NCBI GenBank assembly: GCA_002500745.1
Contig: DLST01000003.1
Location: 216,351 to 280,350 of the forward strand
Reading direction: 5' to 3'
DNA length: 64,000 nt
DNA from: Sphingobacterium sp. UBA7855
GTDB lineage: Bacteria > Bacteroidota > Bacteroidia > Sphingobacteriales > Sphingobacteriaceae
Shown piece after piece: positions 54,601 through 62,570 of the stretch; position 1 is the first letter of the stretch, and each line of letters starts with the position of its first letter. The notes under the pieces were generated by a model that did no database searches, had not been told where the DNA came from, and was given only the letters and a program-made list of their open reading frames with translations. A program made the translations under genes and the position numbers.

Positions 54601-54954
54601 AAAGTTAGAAACGGGCTTGTCGTTTTTAACCTTAGTCTCGTTTCCTGTTTTTCTCGAGATCACATAAAGCTTCTCATCAATTTTTTTGACTTCAAGATTT
54701 CCGTCTGAAATTGTCTGGATAAATTGAACGATTTGCTCCTTTTTCAATTTATCAAGGTCAGCGGCTTCATTGATCTTTTGGTTCGAGATCGAAGCATCAT
54801 AACCAAATTTGACGTTGAATTTCTGTTCCATTCGCGTGAGGATTTTCCCGATTCCTTCACTGGTAGAAAATTGTGAGGCCATGGTATGAAGTGCGAGCGA
54901 CTGAAAGAGCAGCGCACTTCCCATAAGTTTTAAATAGTAATTGGTTCTTTTCAT
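51616..54954 (-). CDS. SusC-type TonB-dependent transducer with STN domain
   Basis: A 1112-residue outer-membrane transporter with an additional N-terminal signalling domain. Order: signal peptide (to about TMAS), STN/secretin-TonB domain (about 30-95: IGKILTRMEQKFNVKFGYDA), carboxypeptidase-D-like domain (about 120-205: IRGKVVDQETGQPIAGVTVR), plug (VVVTALGIKREQKALGYATQ, QIQVRGLIPILVIDGVAYEN, LYGSMGAGGAIMITTKKG) and barrel (ending YIGFNLNVTF). The STN domain would pass a ligand signal to the FecR protein encoded three bases upstream and so to the ECF sigma factor. Confidence 0.94.
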   Translation of the reverse strand: MKRTNYYLKLMGSALLFQSLALHTMASQFSTSEGIGKILTRMEQKFNVKFGYDASISNQKINEAADLDKLKKEQIVQFIQTISDGNLEVKKIDEKLYVISRKTGNETKVKNDKPVSNFAKEIRGKVVDQETGQPIAGVTVRVKGSTQVTTTDQQGTFRFVNVADDAILLVSYIGYQTSEVSASNADVIKLGKSSEELGEVVVTALGIKREQKALGYATQSIKGDDLTRVKGVDVGTTLTGRISGVRVLNSTEFNSTPQIQVRGLIPILVIDGVAYENLTLRDVPVDNIEDMNVLKGATATALYGSMGAGGAIMITTKKGLAEKGTEISVNSNNMFFSGYLALPEVQHGYSSGEGGKFNNDDYVWGDKLDIGRSAKQWNPQTKQLEEMELLSRGKDNFKNFLEPGFISNNSVSFTNQGEHGSIRTSINHIYNKGQYPNQKLNMTNMSVAGQTKISEKVDIETRLAYNRRSATSNFGAGYNDQGYIYNILVWTGPEYNLQDYKDYWLIKDQSQNWMYKAWYDNPYLTAYEKVTPELVNKMNAALTLNYKVSDWGKLMVRTGYDYYGQRREQRNPMGIYGTRGGYSGFDSKGKYWMQNQDGFSTTNDVIFTAKKKVGDFGFDGLLGGAIFYRRDNAVTAATVNGLSIPGFYSLRNSIDPVSTIESKTKEMVNSTYGRLSISWRNAVFVEATGRNDWSSALSKEQRSYFYPSVSSSVVVSDLIANKPTWLDMFKVRGSWAVTKTVPVPYEINQAFSISNNVWDGLPTASYPNSIKDYSISPTQRDLTEFGFDFGLWKNRFYGNYTRYYRLLHNVTTYATISGSSGFTSRLINTQEEKMTKGHEITLGTAAIKKENFQWDIILNMSQNLEFYHKLDPVYSADALYVKKGARTDYITVKDWELSPDGQIVNNASGMPISAKYAAQLYGYTAPKWFGGLTNQFRYKDFSLSLSVDGRIKGMSYSGMNARLWQTGAHPDSDNPYRYEEVVNGNKTFVAPGVKIVSGGVTYDKYGQIAEDTRVFADNDKVVSYETYWKSAYSGRRNYWDETFIKLRELSLNYRVPEKLASKFKAKRASVGVTGQNLLLWTKEYRFSDPDVGSEDLNSPSMRYIGFNLNVTF

Positions 54955-54957
54955 AAA

Positions 54958-55917
54958 TTACTTTTTATGGATAATTGTTTGATTAAATGCAGTATTGAGC
55001 ATCTTAAGAGACTTTTCCAAATCGCTAGCCGGTAGATAACCGGTATAACTTTCAGTCCGGAAAGAATCGATTAACTCGAGATGACTATCGGGATAAAGAT
55101 TATTTAGATCGGCTACAATCTGCGCGAGTGGAACTTGATTAAATGACAAGAGATCACTTTTCCAGTTCGATGCGGTGCTTGTATCCGCTTTGGCTACATC
55201 AAATTGTCTTTGTCGCACATCATAGGCGACTTTCTCACCGGGACTAACAACAGAATATTGACCATCGCGCGAAACGCGTACTTTACCATGATTCAACACG
55301 AGACTGCTCCTTCCTTCAGAACAATTTAAATTAAATGCGGTGCCTAATACGCGAACATCAAAGTCGCCGGAACTGGCGATTACAAAAGGTTGTTTAGCAT
55401 TCTTAGCTACCTCAAAAAAAGCTTCCCCCGAAAGCTTGATCCGACGTAAACTGTCTGTATCAAAATCTGACAACAATTTAATATGTGCACCTTGCCGAAG
55501 AGAAACATGTGTACCATCGGGCAATACAAGTTGCTTAACAAATTTTGTCGGATTGGAATAATGAACAATTTCAGAAACTTTATTAATCTCCTGTTGGCCC
55601 TTAAATTCAAATTGGAAGAGGCCGGCAAGACCGATCAACAGTAAACAGGCAGCGGCGGAAATGACAGACCAGCGTCTTTTCCAAATAGGTATTAAGCGCG
55701 GAGTCAATGACGTACCTGTAATCGTAAAGAAGATATCCTCTGAAGCCGTTTTATTTAGCTCACAATCGCGATTATCGAGCGAAACGACTTCCTCGACATC
55801 TGGAAGTTCATCCCGATCACAAGAAGTCAATAAATCAAGAAATATAGCGTTTTCCTCGGGACTAAGTTCTCCCTTAAGGAATTTTTTGTATAAAGCAGCA
55901 ATTTTGGAATTCATCAT
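54958..55917 (-). CDS. FecR family anti-sigma factor
   Basis: A 319-residue inner-membrane protein. The N-terminal cytoplasmic part (about 1-80, YKKFLKGELSPEENAIFLDL) would hold the sigma factor. One membrane helix spans about 83-103. The periplasmic FecR domain (about 115-230: LPDGTHVSLRQGAHIKLLSD, GEAFFEVAKNAKQPFVI, VLGTAFNLNC) and a C-terminal DUF4974 secretin-like part (SFNQVPLAQIVADLNNLYP, YTGYLPASDLEKSLKMLN) would contact the STN domain. It lies between the sigma gene (56 bases) and susC (3 bases). Confidence 0.93.
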   Translation of the reverse strand: MMNSKIAALYKKFLKGELSPEENAIFLDLLTSCDRDELPDVEEVVSLDNRDCELNKTASEDIFFTITGTSLTPRLIPIWKRRWSVISAAACLLLIGLAGLFQFEFKGQQEINKVSEIVHYSNPTKFVKQLVLPDGTHVSLRQGAHIKLLSDFDTDSLRRIKLSGEAFFEVAKNAKQPFVIASSGDFDVRVLGTAFNLNCSEGRSSLVLNHGKVRVSRDGQYSVVSPGEKVAYDVRQRQFDVAKADTSTASNWKSDLLSFNQVPLAQIVADLNNLYPDSHLELIDSFRTESYTGYLPASDLEKSLKMLNTAFNQTIIHKK

Positions 55918-55973
55918 CTATGCCCATCTTTAAATACATATACGTATCTAGATGACCGAAAGACGATGCAGCT

Positions 55974-56528
55974 CTAAAAAATTTTTAAAAAAATCAATAG
56001 GGCTATTGAAATCTCAAAATGATCGAGAATATATTGCCGAACAAACTTGTTGCCTTTAACCAATTGATCGCGGACGGTATTAACGGAAATCCCAAGCCTA
56101 TCCGCAATTTCCTGATTATCCAAAAACTCCTCTTTACTCAACAAAAAGATTTCGAGTCGCGATTTTGGGAGTTTTGAAATGGCCTCACGATAAACTCGTT
56201 CCAAATCTTTAAACCGAATAGCTTCCTCATTCGAATTGTCTACCAATTTGGTCTGATCGATATCTGCAGCCTGAAATTGGAATCTGATCTTTTGTTTCCG
56301 TAACTCGTCAAACACAAGGTTCCGCGCAATCGTATAGAGATAAGACTGCGGATTTTTATTTTCATCTAATTCCGTCCATTTTTTCCAAATTCGGGAGAAT
56401 GCTTCCTGGACTAAATCTGCGGCAGCTGATTCTTCTTTCAGGTGTAAATAAGCATATTTATACACTTTATCCTTATAAAGTAAAAAGAACGCTTTAAAAT
56501 CCAGGGCATTATTATTTTCAATAAGCAT
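55974..56528 (-). CDS. ECF-type RNA polymerase sigma factor
   Basis: A 184-residue sigma-70 family factor of the extracytoplasmic-function group. Region 2 is at about 10-85 (YKYAYLHLKEESAAADLVQE, SYLYTIARNLVFDELRKQK) and region 4 at about 120-170 (ISKLPKSRLEIFLLSKEEFL, NQEIADRLGISVNTVRDQLV). It is the first gene of the sigma-FecR-SusC-SusD set and probably drives that operon when SusC binds ligand. Confidence 0.93.
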   Translation of the reverse strand: MLIENNNALDFKAFFLLYKDKVYKYAYLHLKEESAAADLVQEAFSRIWKKWTELDENKNPQSYLYTIARNLVFDELRKQKIRFQFQAADIDQTKLVDNSNEEAIRFKDLERVYREAISKLPKSRLEIFLLSKEEFLDNQEIADRLGISVNTVRDQLVKGNKFVRQYILDHFEISIALLIFLKIF

Positions 56529-56758
56529 TCTTCATCACTTATAATTGATCCTACAAGTTTAGTGAGAATTTTTTAAAATATACCCATGAAACACACATCA
56601 GATATGAACCATAAATCACAGTTTCACAACTATTAACACGTTAATTATAATGAATTCACATTAAATTAACACGATGGGTCATTGGAGCTTCATTAACAAT
56701 ATTACGATCGCTGAATCATGTCGCGTTATACATCCTGGAATAAGCTGGAAATAAAAAA

Positions 56759-56781
56759 TCTCCTTGCAATAAGCAAGGAGA
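56759..56781 (-). terminator. Terminator of the DUF3843-like gene
   Basis: Perfect 9-bp stem TCTCCTTGC/GCAAGGAGA with loop AATAA, followed on the minus strand by TTTTTTAT. It lies 36 bases after the stop. Confidence 0.85.
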
Positions 56782-56816
56782 CTTTTGTCCTGTAATTTTA
56801 TAGCAGACTACGCAAG

Positions 56817-58400
56817 CTATTTTAGCAACGGAAATGGCCCTAAGAAGTAAGTCCCGCGTTTATAGAAACGGAGGAAGAAATCAAGTACTTCATTGTCCAC
56901 AGGGAAAAAGAACTGCTTATCCACTTCAGCCTTGAATAAATTAATATAATACTTAGGCAACTCGCTTGGAAAGAAATCTTCAACCAGAAGATTCAAAAAA
57001 TACCGAGCGAAAGGCACTTCATTTTGATTGTCTTTCTCCACAAAATTGTTATTATCCAATGGAAAAAATTCTTCTATGCCGCCGAATACTTCCAAACCAG
57101 TTTTAGGATTAAAGAAAACAGTGACTTTAGCATCCTCCGTAAGATCTAGATTTGATTCAGGAAGCGGGGACTCTTCTTTGCTTGGATATTTCTGCTGATA
57201 TTTCTTAAAAAAATCAGTCGCAAATTCCTTTACTTCCTTTCCTTCCATAAACACAACTGCTGCCTTATGCTCTGATTGGAATAATTTACCCATATCTTTC
57301 AGCTGCTTTTCAGTTTTCTTCAAACTCTTATCCTTACCGTTCATTGCCTCGATACGATAAGTCATTTCATACTGCTCTGGTAAATCAAAATTTACTTCTG
57401 CAGGGTTTACTACTGTCATGATTCCTGACAAGTTCCACGCGTCTTTCCATGGCACAATTTCCATATAGAAAGATAAGGTTTCTGTCGGTTCAACAAATTG
57501 CTGTATGGAGTCCTTAAAGATTTTAAACGGAGTTTTTGTACCGATATGCTTTACATGCACATACAGCTCGTCTGTCTTTACATATTCGAAAAAGCTATTG
57601 ATGCGGTTACCTAGCGTTTTGACAATACGGTATAGCGCATGTTCCTTTCCTACCACCTCAGCGACAAATTCAGAAGCTTTCAATGCAAACAAATGCAGTC
57701 TATAATTATTGAAGTGGTTGTCTCGCACACGATAGATCATTTGTTGTAATTGATTTTGATCGTGTTGATATCGTCCAATTTCAGCAACCTGCATCAAATG
57801 ATTCAGATTGGTATTATATTCGCCCGCCGTCAGATAATTTGTAGCAACGAGTTTTTCTATAAAATTGCGGACTTCAAAATAACTCGCACCTTCATCCAAA
57901 ACATATTCTAACTTTAACTTCTCATTTTCAGGCGCAACCTCATAATGCTCTTCCAGAATTGAATAGGCTAAATCTGTAATCAACTGAATCAAACGTCCAC
58001 GGGGATCGATAAAGAGATGTGGATTACGTTCGCTGAAAAACAACCAAGTCAATACAGCAATATCTTCGCTATTAATATCTTCGGTGTAATAATCTGTCAA
58101 GGCATCATCCGTATAGAAAGGTAGAAGTTGATTGTACAGTTCCTTATGGATTGTTCTAAAGGCAGAAAATATTCCTGTTTTTGCGATAACATCTTCTACG
58201 TAACAGGTCAAATAGATACTCAATGTTTTCAAAGCATCTGTATGGATAAGATCATTCGTTTCTTGCTCTTCAAACCAAAGCGTAGATAAACTATCGTTGA
58301 TTTCATTTGCAACACGTAAGTAATAACTATCTATTTCGTTTGTTTTTTGATAAGTATGGTGTGCAATCCAATCTTGAATAAAAATTCTATTTCCTCTCAT
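56817..58400 (-). CDS. Conserved cytoplasmic protein, probably DUF3843
   Basis: A 527-residue protein without signal peptide or membrane segment. I start at the ATG at 58400 (MRGNRIFIQDWIAHHTYQK), because a -7 box, TACTTTTG on the minus strand (58418-58425), lies directly upstream and would fall inside a longer ORF. The opening with DSYYLRVANEI resembles DUF3843, a Bacteroidota family of unknown function. The first half is helical, and the second half is mixed, with an acidic tail rich in aromatic residues. No catalytic motif is recognised. It is transcribed alone, between two terminators. Confidence 0.65.
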   Translation of the reverse strand: MRGNRIFIQDWIAHHTYQKTNEIDSYYLRVANEINDSLSTLWFEEQETNDLIHTDALKTLSIYLTCYVEDVIAKTGIFSAFRTIHKELYNQLLPFYTDDALTDYYTEDINSEDIAVLTWLFFSERNPHLFIDPRGRLIQLITDLAYSILEEHYEVAPENEKLKLEYVLDEGASYFEVRNFIEKLVATNYLTAGEYNTNLNHLMQVAEIGRYQHDQNQLQQMIYRVRDNHFNNYRLHLFALKASEFVAEVVGKEHALYRIVKTLGNRINSFFEYVKTDELYVHVKHIGTKTPFKIFKDSIQQFVEPTETLSFYMEIVPWKDAWNLSGIMTVVNPAEVNFDLPEQYEMTYRIEAMNGKDKSLKKTEKQLKDMGKLFQSEHKAAVVFMEGKEVKEFATDFFKKYQQKYPSKEESPLPESNLDLTEDAKVTVFFNPKTGLEVFGGIEEFFPLDNNNFVEKDNQNEVPFARYFLNLLVEDFFPSELPKYYINLFKAEVDKQFFFPVDNEVLDFFLRFYKRGTYFLGPFPLLK

Positions 58401-58621
58401 ATGAAAAATGCTAAAACCAAAAGTAGCCAAATTTTCGAAATATCCATACGGGCAGATATAAACATCAATTAAAATTGTCGACTGCAGCAAAATCCACGGC
58501 TCGCAACACAATACACTTTATCATCCGGGGGGGAGGGTAATTTGCGACCATAGTATCCTGAGACACCTACAAATAACGTAATTGAAGAACCTATTTAAGT
58601 TAGACGAATAGCATTGCCGCA

Positions 58622-58665
58622 AATAAAAAAGAGAGATACCCAATTGGGTATCTCTCTTTTTTATT
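58622..58665. terminator. Perfect 44-bp palindrome, bidirectional terminator
   Basis: AAAAAAGAGAGATACCC followed by AATT and the exact complement forms a fully self-complementary element with A and T runs at both ends. It lies 16 bases after the stop of the PHP phosphatase gene, which it terminates. Confidence 0.88.
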
Positions 58666-58681
58666 AAAAGGGTTCCGTAAG

Positions 58682-59482
58682 CTACCCTGTAGCAGTCACA
58701 TTCTTACTACTACCAAAATGATCTTGCAACGTTGGATTTAAGATAGAGCATGTTTTCAATAAATCACGTACCGGATATTTGGCCACAACATCTTCCAGAG
58801 CCGCCAAATGACGTTCGTGATGTACATCTGTTCCTACAAAATCGTACATCCCAGATTTAATCATAGTCAAGGCTGTAGATTTCACTTCAACACCATAATA
58901 ACGACTAATCGAGAGTAAGTTCAACTGCAACATACAACCTGCATCCTTGATTTGCTTATACATGTTGAAATTGTAATGATAGTAATTATAACGCTCTGGA
59001 TGTGCCAAAATAGGTTGATAACCTAGATTTTGTATATCCAATATGGTTTGAAATAGCGCTTTGGATTCTTGTAAATAGGACATCTCGATCAACACATACC
59101 CCCCTGGCATAACACATAACTCATTCGATTGGATGAGATTTGCAATACCGTCATCAATCATATGCTCTGCAGCAGAATGGATTTCTGGCATATTGGGAAG
59201 CCCCTTCATACCAGCTAAAAGTTCATCCTTAGCCGCTTCAATCGTACGAATTGAATTTGGATGTACACCATCCATAATATGCGGTGTACAGACATATTTC
59301 TCAAAGCCCATCCTTCCAAGTCCTTTCAACAAAGTCAAGGATTGCTCAATAGATTGACTTCCATCGTCTATTCCAGGCAGAATATGGTTGTGCATATCCA
59401 CTTCCAAGAAGGCCAATTTTCCCACTACCTTTACTTTTGAATCTTGAGTTTTTTTCCCAAACAGTTTTGAAAATATCCCCAT
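58682..59482 (-). CDS. CpsB/CapC-type tyrosine-protein phosphatase (PHP domain)
   Basis: A 266-residue metal-dependent phosphatase. The ATG at 59482 (MGIFSKLFGKK) is used. The longer frame would start above the likely promoter box TACATTTG (minus strand, 59535-59542). PHP metal-binding motifs: VDMHNHILPGIDDGS (His31, His33, Asp39), CTPHIMDG, HSAAEHMID, PILAHPERYNYY and FVGTDVHHERH. Relatives dephosphorylate bacterial tyrosine kinases in capsule or exopolysaccharide synthesis, but no kinase or capsule genes are in this window. It is probably monocistronic. Confidence 0.9.
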   Translation of the reverse strand: MGIFSKLFGKKTQDSKVKVVGKLAFLEVDMHNHILPGIDDGSQSIEQSLTLLKGLGRMGFEKYVCTPHIMDGVHPNSIRTIEAAKDELLAGMKGLPNMPEIHSAAEHMIDDGIANLIQSNELCVMPGGYVLIEMSYLQESKALFQTILDIQNLGYQPILAHPERYNYYHYNFNMYKQIKDAGCMLQLNLLSISRYYGVEVKSTALTMIKSGMYDFVGTDVHHERHLAALEDVVAKYPVRDLLKTCSILNPTLQDHFGSSKNVTATG

Positions 59483-59534
59483 ACTGTGATGTATAAATCG
59501 TTTAGTTTGTCTATTAAAGTAATTTGCTAAATAC

Positions 59535-59542
59535 CAAATGTA
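59535..59542 (-). promoter_or_regulatory. Candidate -7 box of the PHP phosphatase gene
   Basis: Minus strand TACATTTG fits TAnnTTTG, 53 bases before the chosen ATG. A second possible box, TAAGTTTG, lies a little further upstream. The box helps exclude the longer start. Confidence 0.45.
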
Positions 59543-59656
59543 CCATAAACAAGGCAAACAAACTTAATATTATTTTAACATTATGAAAATATAACCATAA
59601 TATTACAAAATTAATCAAAACAATAGTGCAATAAATTTGTTTTGGTCGTTTTTTAG

Positions 59657-61627
59657 TTACTTTTTATTTAATTCTGTAATAATCTGATCCATTAAATAAC
59701 TGATTGCTCCATCGCCTGTTTGAGGTAGCCGGGTAGACATTTCAACTTCAGCGCGGCTGCCTACGATTCCTTTGGAAGTAATTGCAGTACTGCCATACTG
59801 ATTGAGTTGTGTCAACATCTCTTCCCATTGTTTTCCTGGTGAAACACCCATTTCCTTTAACATTTCAGGCAGCTTTTTTAAATCCATCGCCGCCGACATC
59901 TTATTTTGCTTCATCAGCTTGACGAAATCTTTGTTTGTTGGACCGCTCATCTTATTTTGACGGATGTCATTTAAAGACAGTGAATCATTACTGACCATCA
60001 CCAAATCCTCCTTTAGAAGAACATACATTGGAACATCCACATTTTTCTTGGTTGAAAATGCATAAATACCATCATGGACTTGGCCAACATGCTTTGAAAC
60101 AGCCATTTCTAAGCCTTTTTTGATCAAACGTTGATCCTTTGATGTAAACATCCAAATAAATACTGGAAGTGTTTCTTCTTTGGTCTTTTTCACTTCAGTT
60201 GCATTGTAATCATCGTCATAAGTATAATCGATGTAGTCTTTCTTGAATTTACGAAGACCGTTAACCACTACAAGATGGTCGCCAGGCATTACTTGAGCAA
60301 TTGCTTTTTCATCTAGCGCAATTTCGAGCGCCATCATCCCCCATTCTAAAACATCTTGTCGCGGCCCCAGCAAACCGCCATAATACTGCGCCATATAGGC
60401 TGGCATCTCTTTCAGATAAGCTTCCGAATTAATATTTACATTAAAGAAACCTAAAGTCTTTTCAGTCAAATATTTACTAAACTTAGAATTTGGCTTTTTA
60501 GCATACATTCTTCTGAACATCTCAGCTAGCCCTTTATCCAATCCAACAGAACCTTTTAATTTCAGCACACTTCCATCTTGCGCTAAATCCAATATACCAT
60601 CTTGATAGCCGGTCTTGAACTTATCCAGCTTAATTCCCATGTAATAATAAGGAAGTGAGGTATACGGAGTAAGGCTACGATAAAGATCCTCTACACGGGG
60701 AACATACAAGCGAATAAGTCCCATATTTTTCTGAACTTTCTCCTGATCAGCACTTGATAAGGACTTATAATTCCCTACCAGCAGCCGGGTAGTTTCGTTC
60801 AACAACCACTTTTCAAGTAAACCACTGCGGATAGAATCATTTTTTCGATTTTGATCTTCATATGCTGTATAAAGTGAATCATAGTAACTCGGGTCATGCA
60901 TTTCAACTTCCTCACTCCCGACAATATCCACTACCGGCGGCTGAATTTCTGCAGCAGCTAACTCAACGGTATCCGGTTCTACATTGATAGCAACAGGAGG
61001 CGATACCTGCTCAGGAAGCTTTACAGCCTCATCCCAAACGACAGCCGCTGAATCCGTTGCCACCGTTGTAGTATCTGCCCAGGCGTCCTCGTCATCGGCC
61101 GGCCGTGCAATATACTCTACCTTCTTAATACCATACCGGTTAGCGATGGAATCAGTATCCCAAAAAGTTGGATTTGCTGTTGCCGAAATAAATCGAGCAA
61201 TATGATCGTTATACACCAACATGCTCCCCGCTTTGAGACTGACGCTACTATAGCCATTAGAAAATGCCTTTGGTTCACCAGCCGCATGGAGAAGTTGTTC
61301 AAATTGCCCCTTATTGTTCAAAGAAAATAAGAATTCCGTAAAACTAATACTATCCGTTTTCCTGGTATAAAAATAAGCAGGCTTAGAAAGATCAACGCCC
61401 AAATTTTTGATATCATTGTTCGCAGAAATACCAGCCTTTTCAAAAAAACCCGCTTTTTGAAGCAGCTCATTGAGTTTGTTCGCATTTGCTTTCTGTACAA
61501 TATCTTTCAGGTTGAAAGCAGCAATGACTTCCACATCTTCGGGGACCTGTTTGATTAGGTCCTGCGCCTTAACGCTTGCCCCGAAAGACAAACAGGCGAA
61601 TGCAACTAATATAATTTTTGATTTCAT
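59657..61627 (-). CDS. DUF4836-like exported protein
   Basis: A 656-residue protein with a signal peptide (cleavage near SVKAQ). The N-terminal half opens with QVPEDVEVIAAFNLKDIVQK and an AEKAG-like helix, and later shows GYQDGILDLAQDGSVLKLKG and KTLGFFNVNINSEAYLKEMP, a pattern of DUF4836 proteins. Between about residues 185 and 265 is an acidic, Pro/Val/Asp-rich low-complexity linker. No catalytic motif is seen. It probably acts in the periplasm or outer membrane. It begins 89 bases after the small lipoprotein gene, probably in one operon with it. Confidence 0.72.
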   Translation of the reverse strand: MKSKIILVAFACLSFGASVKAQDLIKQVPEDVEVIAAFNLKDIVQKANANKLNELLQKAGFFEKAGISANNDIKNLGVDLSKPAYFYTRKTDSISFTEFLFSLNNKGQFEQLLHAAGEPKAFSNGYSSVSLKAGSMLVYNDHIARFISATANPTFWDTDSIANRYGIKKVEYIARPADDEDAWADTTTVATDSAAVVWDEAVKLPEQVSPPVAINVEPDTVELAAAEIQPPVVDIVGSEEVEMHDPSYYDSLYTAYEDQNRKNDSIRSGLLEKWLLNETTRLLVGNYKSLSSADQEKVQKNMGLIRLYVPRVEDLYRSLTPYTSLPYYYMGIKLDKFKTGYQDGILDLAQDGSVLKLKGSVGLDKGLAEMFRRMYAKKPNSKFSKYLTEKTLGFFNVNINSEAYLKEMPAYMAQYYGGLLGPRQDVLEWGMMALEIALDEKAIAQVMPGDHLVVVNGLRKFKKDYIDYTYDDDYNATEVKKTKEETLPVFIWMFTSKDQRLIKKGLEMAVSKHVGQVHDGIYAFSTKKNVDVPMYVLLKEDLVMVSNDSLSLNDIRQNKMSGPTNKDFVKLMKQNKMSAAMDLKKLPEMLKEMGVSPGKQWEEMLTQLNQYGSTAITSKGIVGSRAEVEMSTRLPQTGDGAISYLMDQIITELNKK

Positions 61628-61716
61628 TTTATAAATAATTTTTCAGCTGAACCAGACTTATGGTTCATTTGCAATGTATGTACTGAGCAGGTCTCGGTCT
61701 TCACGATATTATCAGG

Positions 61717-62418
61717 TTACTTTGTTAGTGTAATTTTATTTGCCAAGCTCGATTTACCATACACCAAATCCATAAAAGGTAACTTTAGCAATACCCCTTT
61801 TTTATTTCCTGCAACCTTTGCCAAACTGTTTCCCTGAGAGATTACAGGCTTTTCAAAACGTATGATCTGTGTATAGAATGCGTCTGCAAACTGGGTTGTA
61901 TTATCGCTTCCCAACTGATTGAACTTTGCTCTCCACTCATTGGAAGCCACAAATTTGCGTTCAAATACATGAGATTGTGTATGATAATAATATCGGTTCG
62001 AATTCGATATCTTCGTTTTAAAACGGTTTGCCAAGATATCCGAAAAAGCATTCAACGATTCAATCTGGCTAAAATCACAGGAAATATTGACAATGTAATT
62101 GGTAAAGTCCGTCTTGTACGCTACATTAGAAATACCTTTAGTCTGCTTCAATAACTGAACAGCTGATCGAATTTCCTTCTCCATTTCGGCTTGAGAAGGT
62201 ATCCGGATTCCCTTTATACTTTTCATCTTCATTAAGGAAGACACCTTTGTCTTACTTTTACTCAAATTTAATGTCGCCGCAATATGCCCAGAACCGTCTG
62301 ATTTTAAATCAATCTGCTCAACAAAATCAAAACAGCTTGACAATGTCAAAGTCATTAAAAAAGCACAAATTACTCCATAGAATCTTCTCAATTTTCTTTT
62401 TGCTTTAAATCCATTCAT
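61717..62418 (-). CDS. Small lipoprotein of unknown function
   Basis: A 233-residue lipoprotein (Cys29, LTLSSC) that I do not recognise beyond being of a conserved Bacteroidota type. FDFVEQIDLKSDGSGHIAAT is a typical opening for such proteins, followed by alternating helix and strand. No catalytic residues are evident. It lies just upstream of the DUF4836-like gene in the same direction, and the two may act together at the envelope. Confidence 0.65.
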   Translation of the reverse strand: MNGFKAKRKLRRFYGVICAFLMTLTLSSCFDFVEQIDLKSDGSGHIAATLNLSKSKTKVSSLMKMKSIKGIRIPSQAEMEKEIRSAVQLLKQTKGISNVAYKTDFTNYIVNISCDFSQIESLNAFSDILANRFKTKISNSNRYYYHTQSHVFERKFVASNEWRAKFNQLGSDNTTQFADAFYTQIIRFEKPVISQGNSLAKVAGNKKGVLLKLPFMDLVYGKSSLANKITLTK

Positions 62419-62570
62419 TAGAACTCGGTACGATTAATAATTTGTCAAATCAATATATGTTTTACATTAGCAGCAATTATTGTGCTATTTTTTCTTATTG
62501 ACAAAATTATTAAAGTCGCGAAAGCATTTCACTACCTGAATTCAGGGAAAAATGAGAATTTATATAAAGC

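Noticed and set aside
58401..58511. Longer N terminus for the DUF3843-like protein
   Set aside because: The extra residues are hydrophobic and Cys-rich, unlike the family start, and the likely -7 box (58418-58425) lies within them.
58527..58537. G7 tract followed by AGGG as a phase-variation site
   Set aside because: It lies outside any gene and upstream of the promoter box; no coding consequence is visible.
59483..59557. Longer N terminus for the PHP phosphatase
   Set aside because: It would extend upstream of the promoter box and adds an unrelated hydrophobic peptide before the natural MGIFSKLFGKK start.
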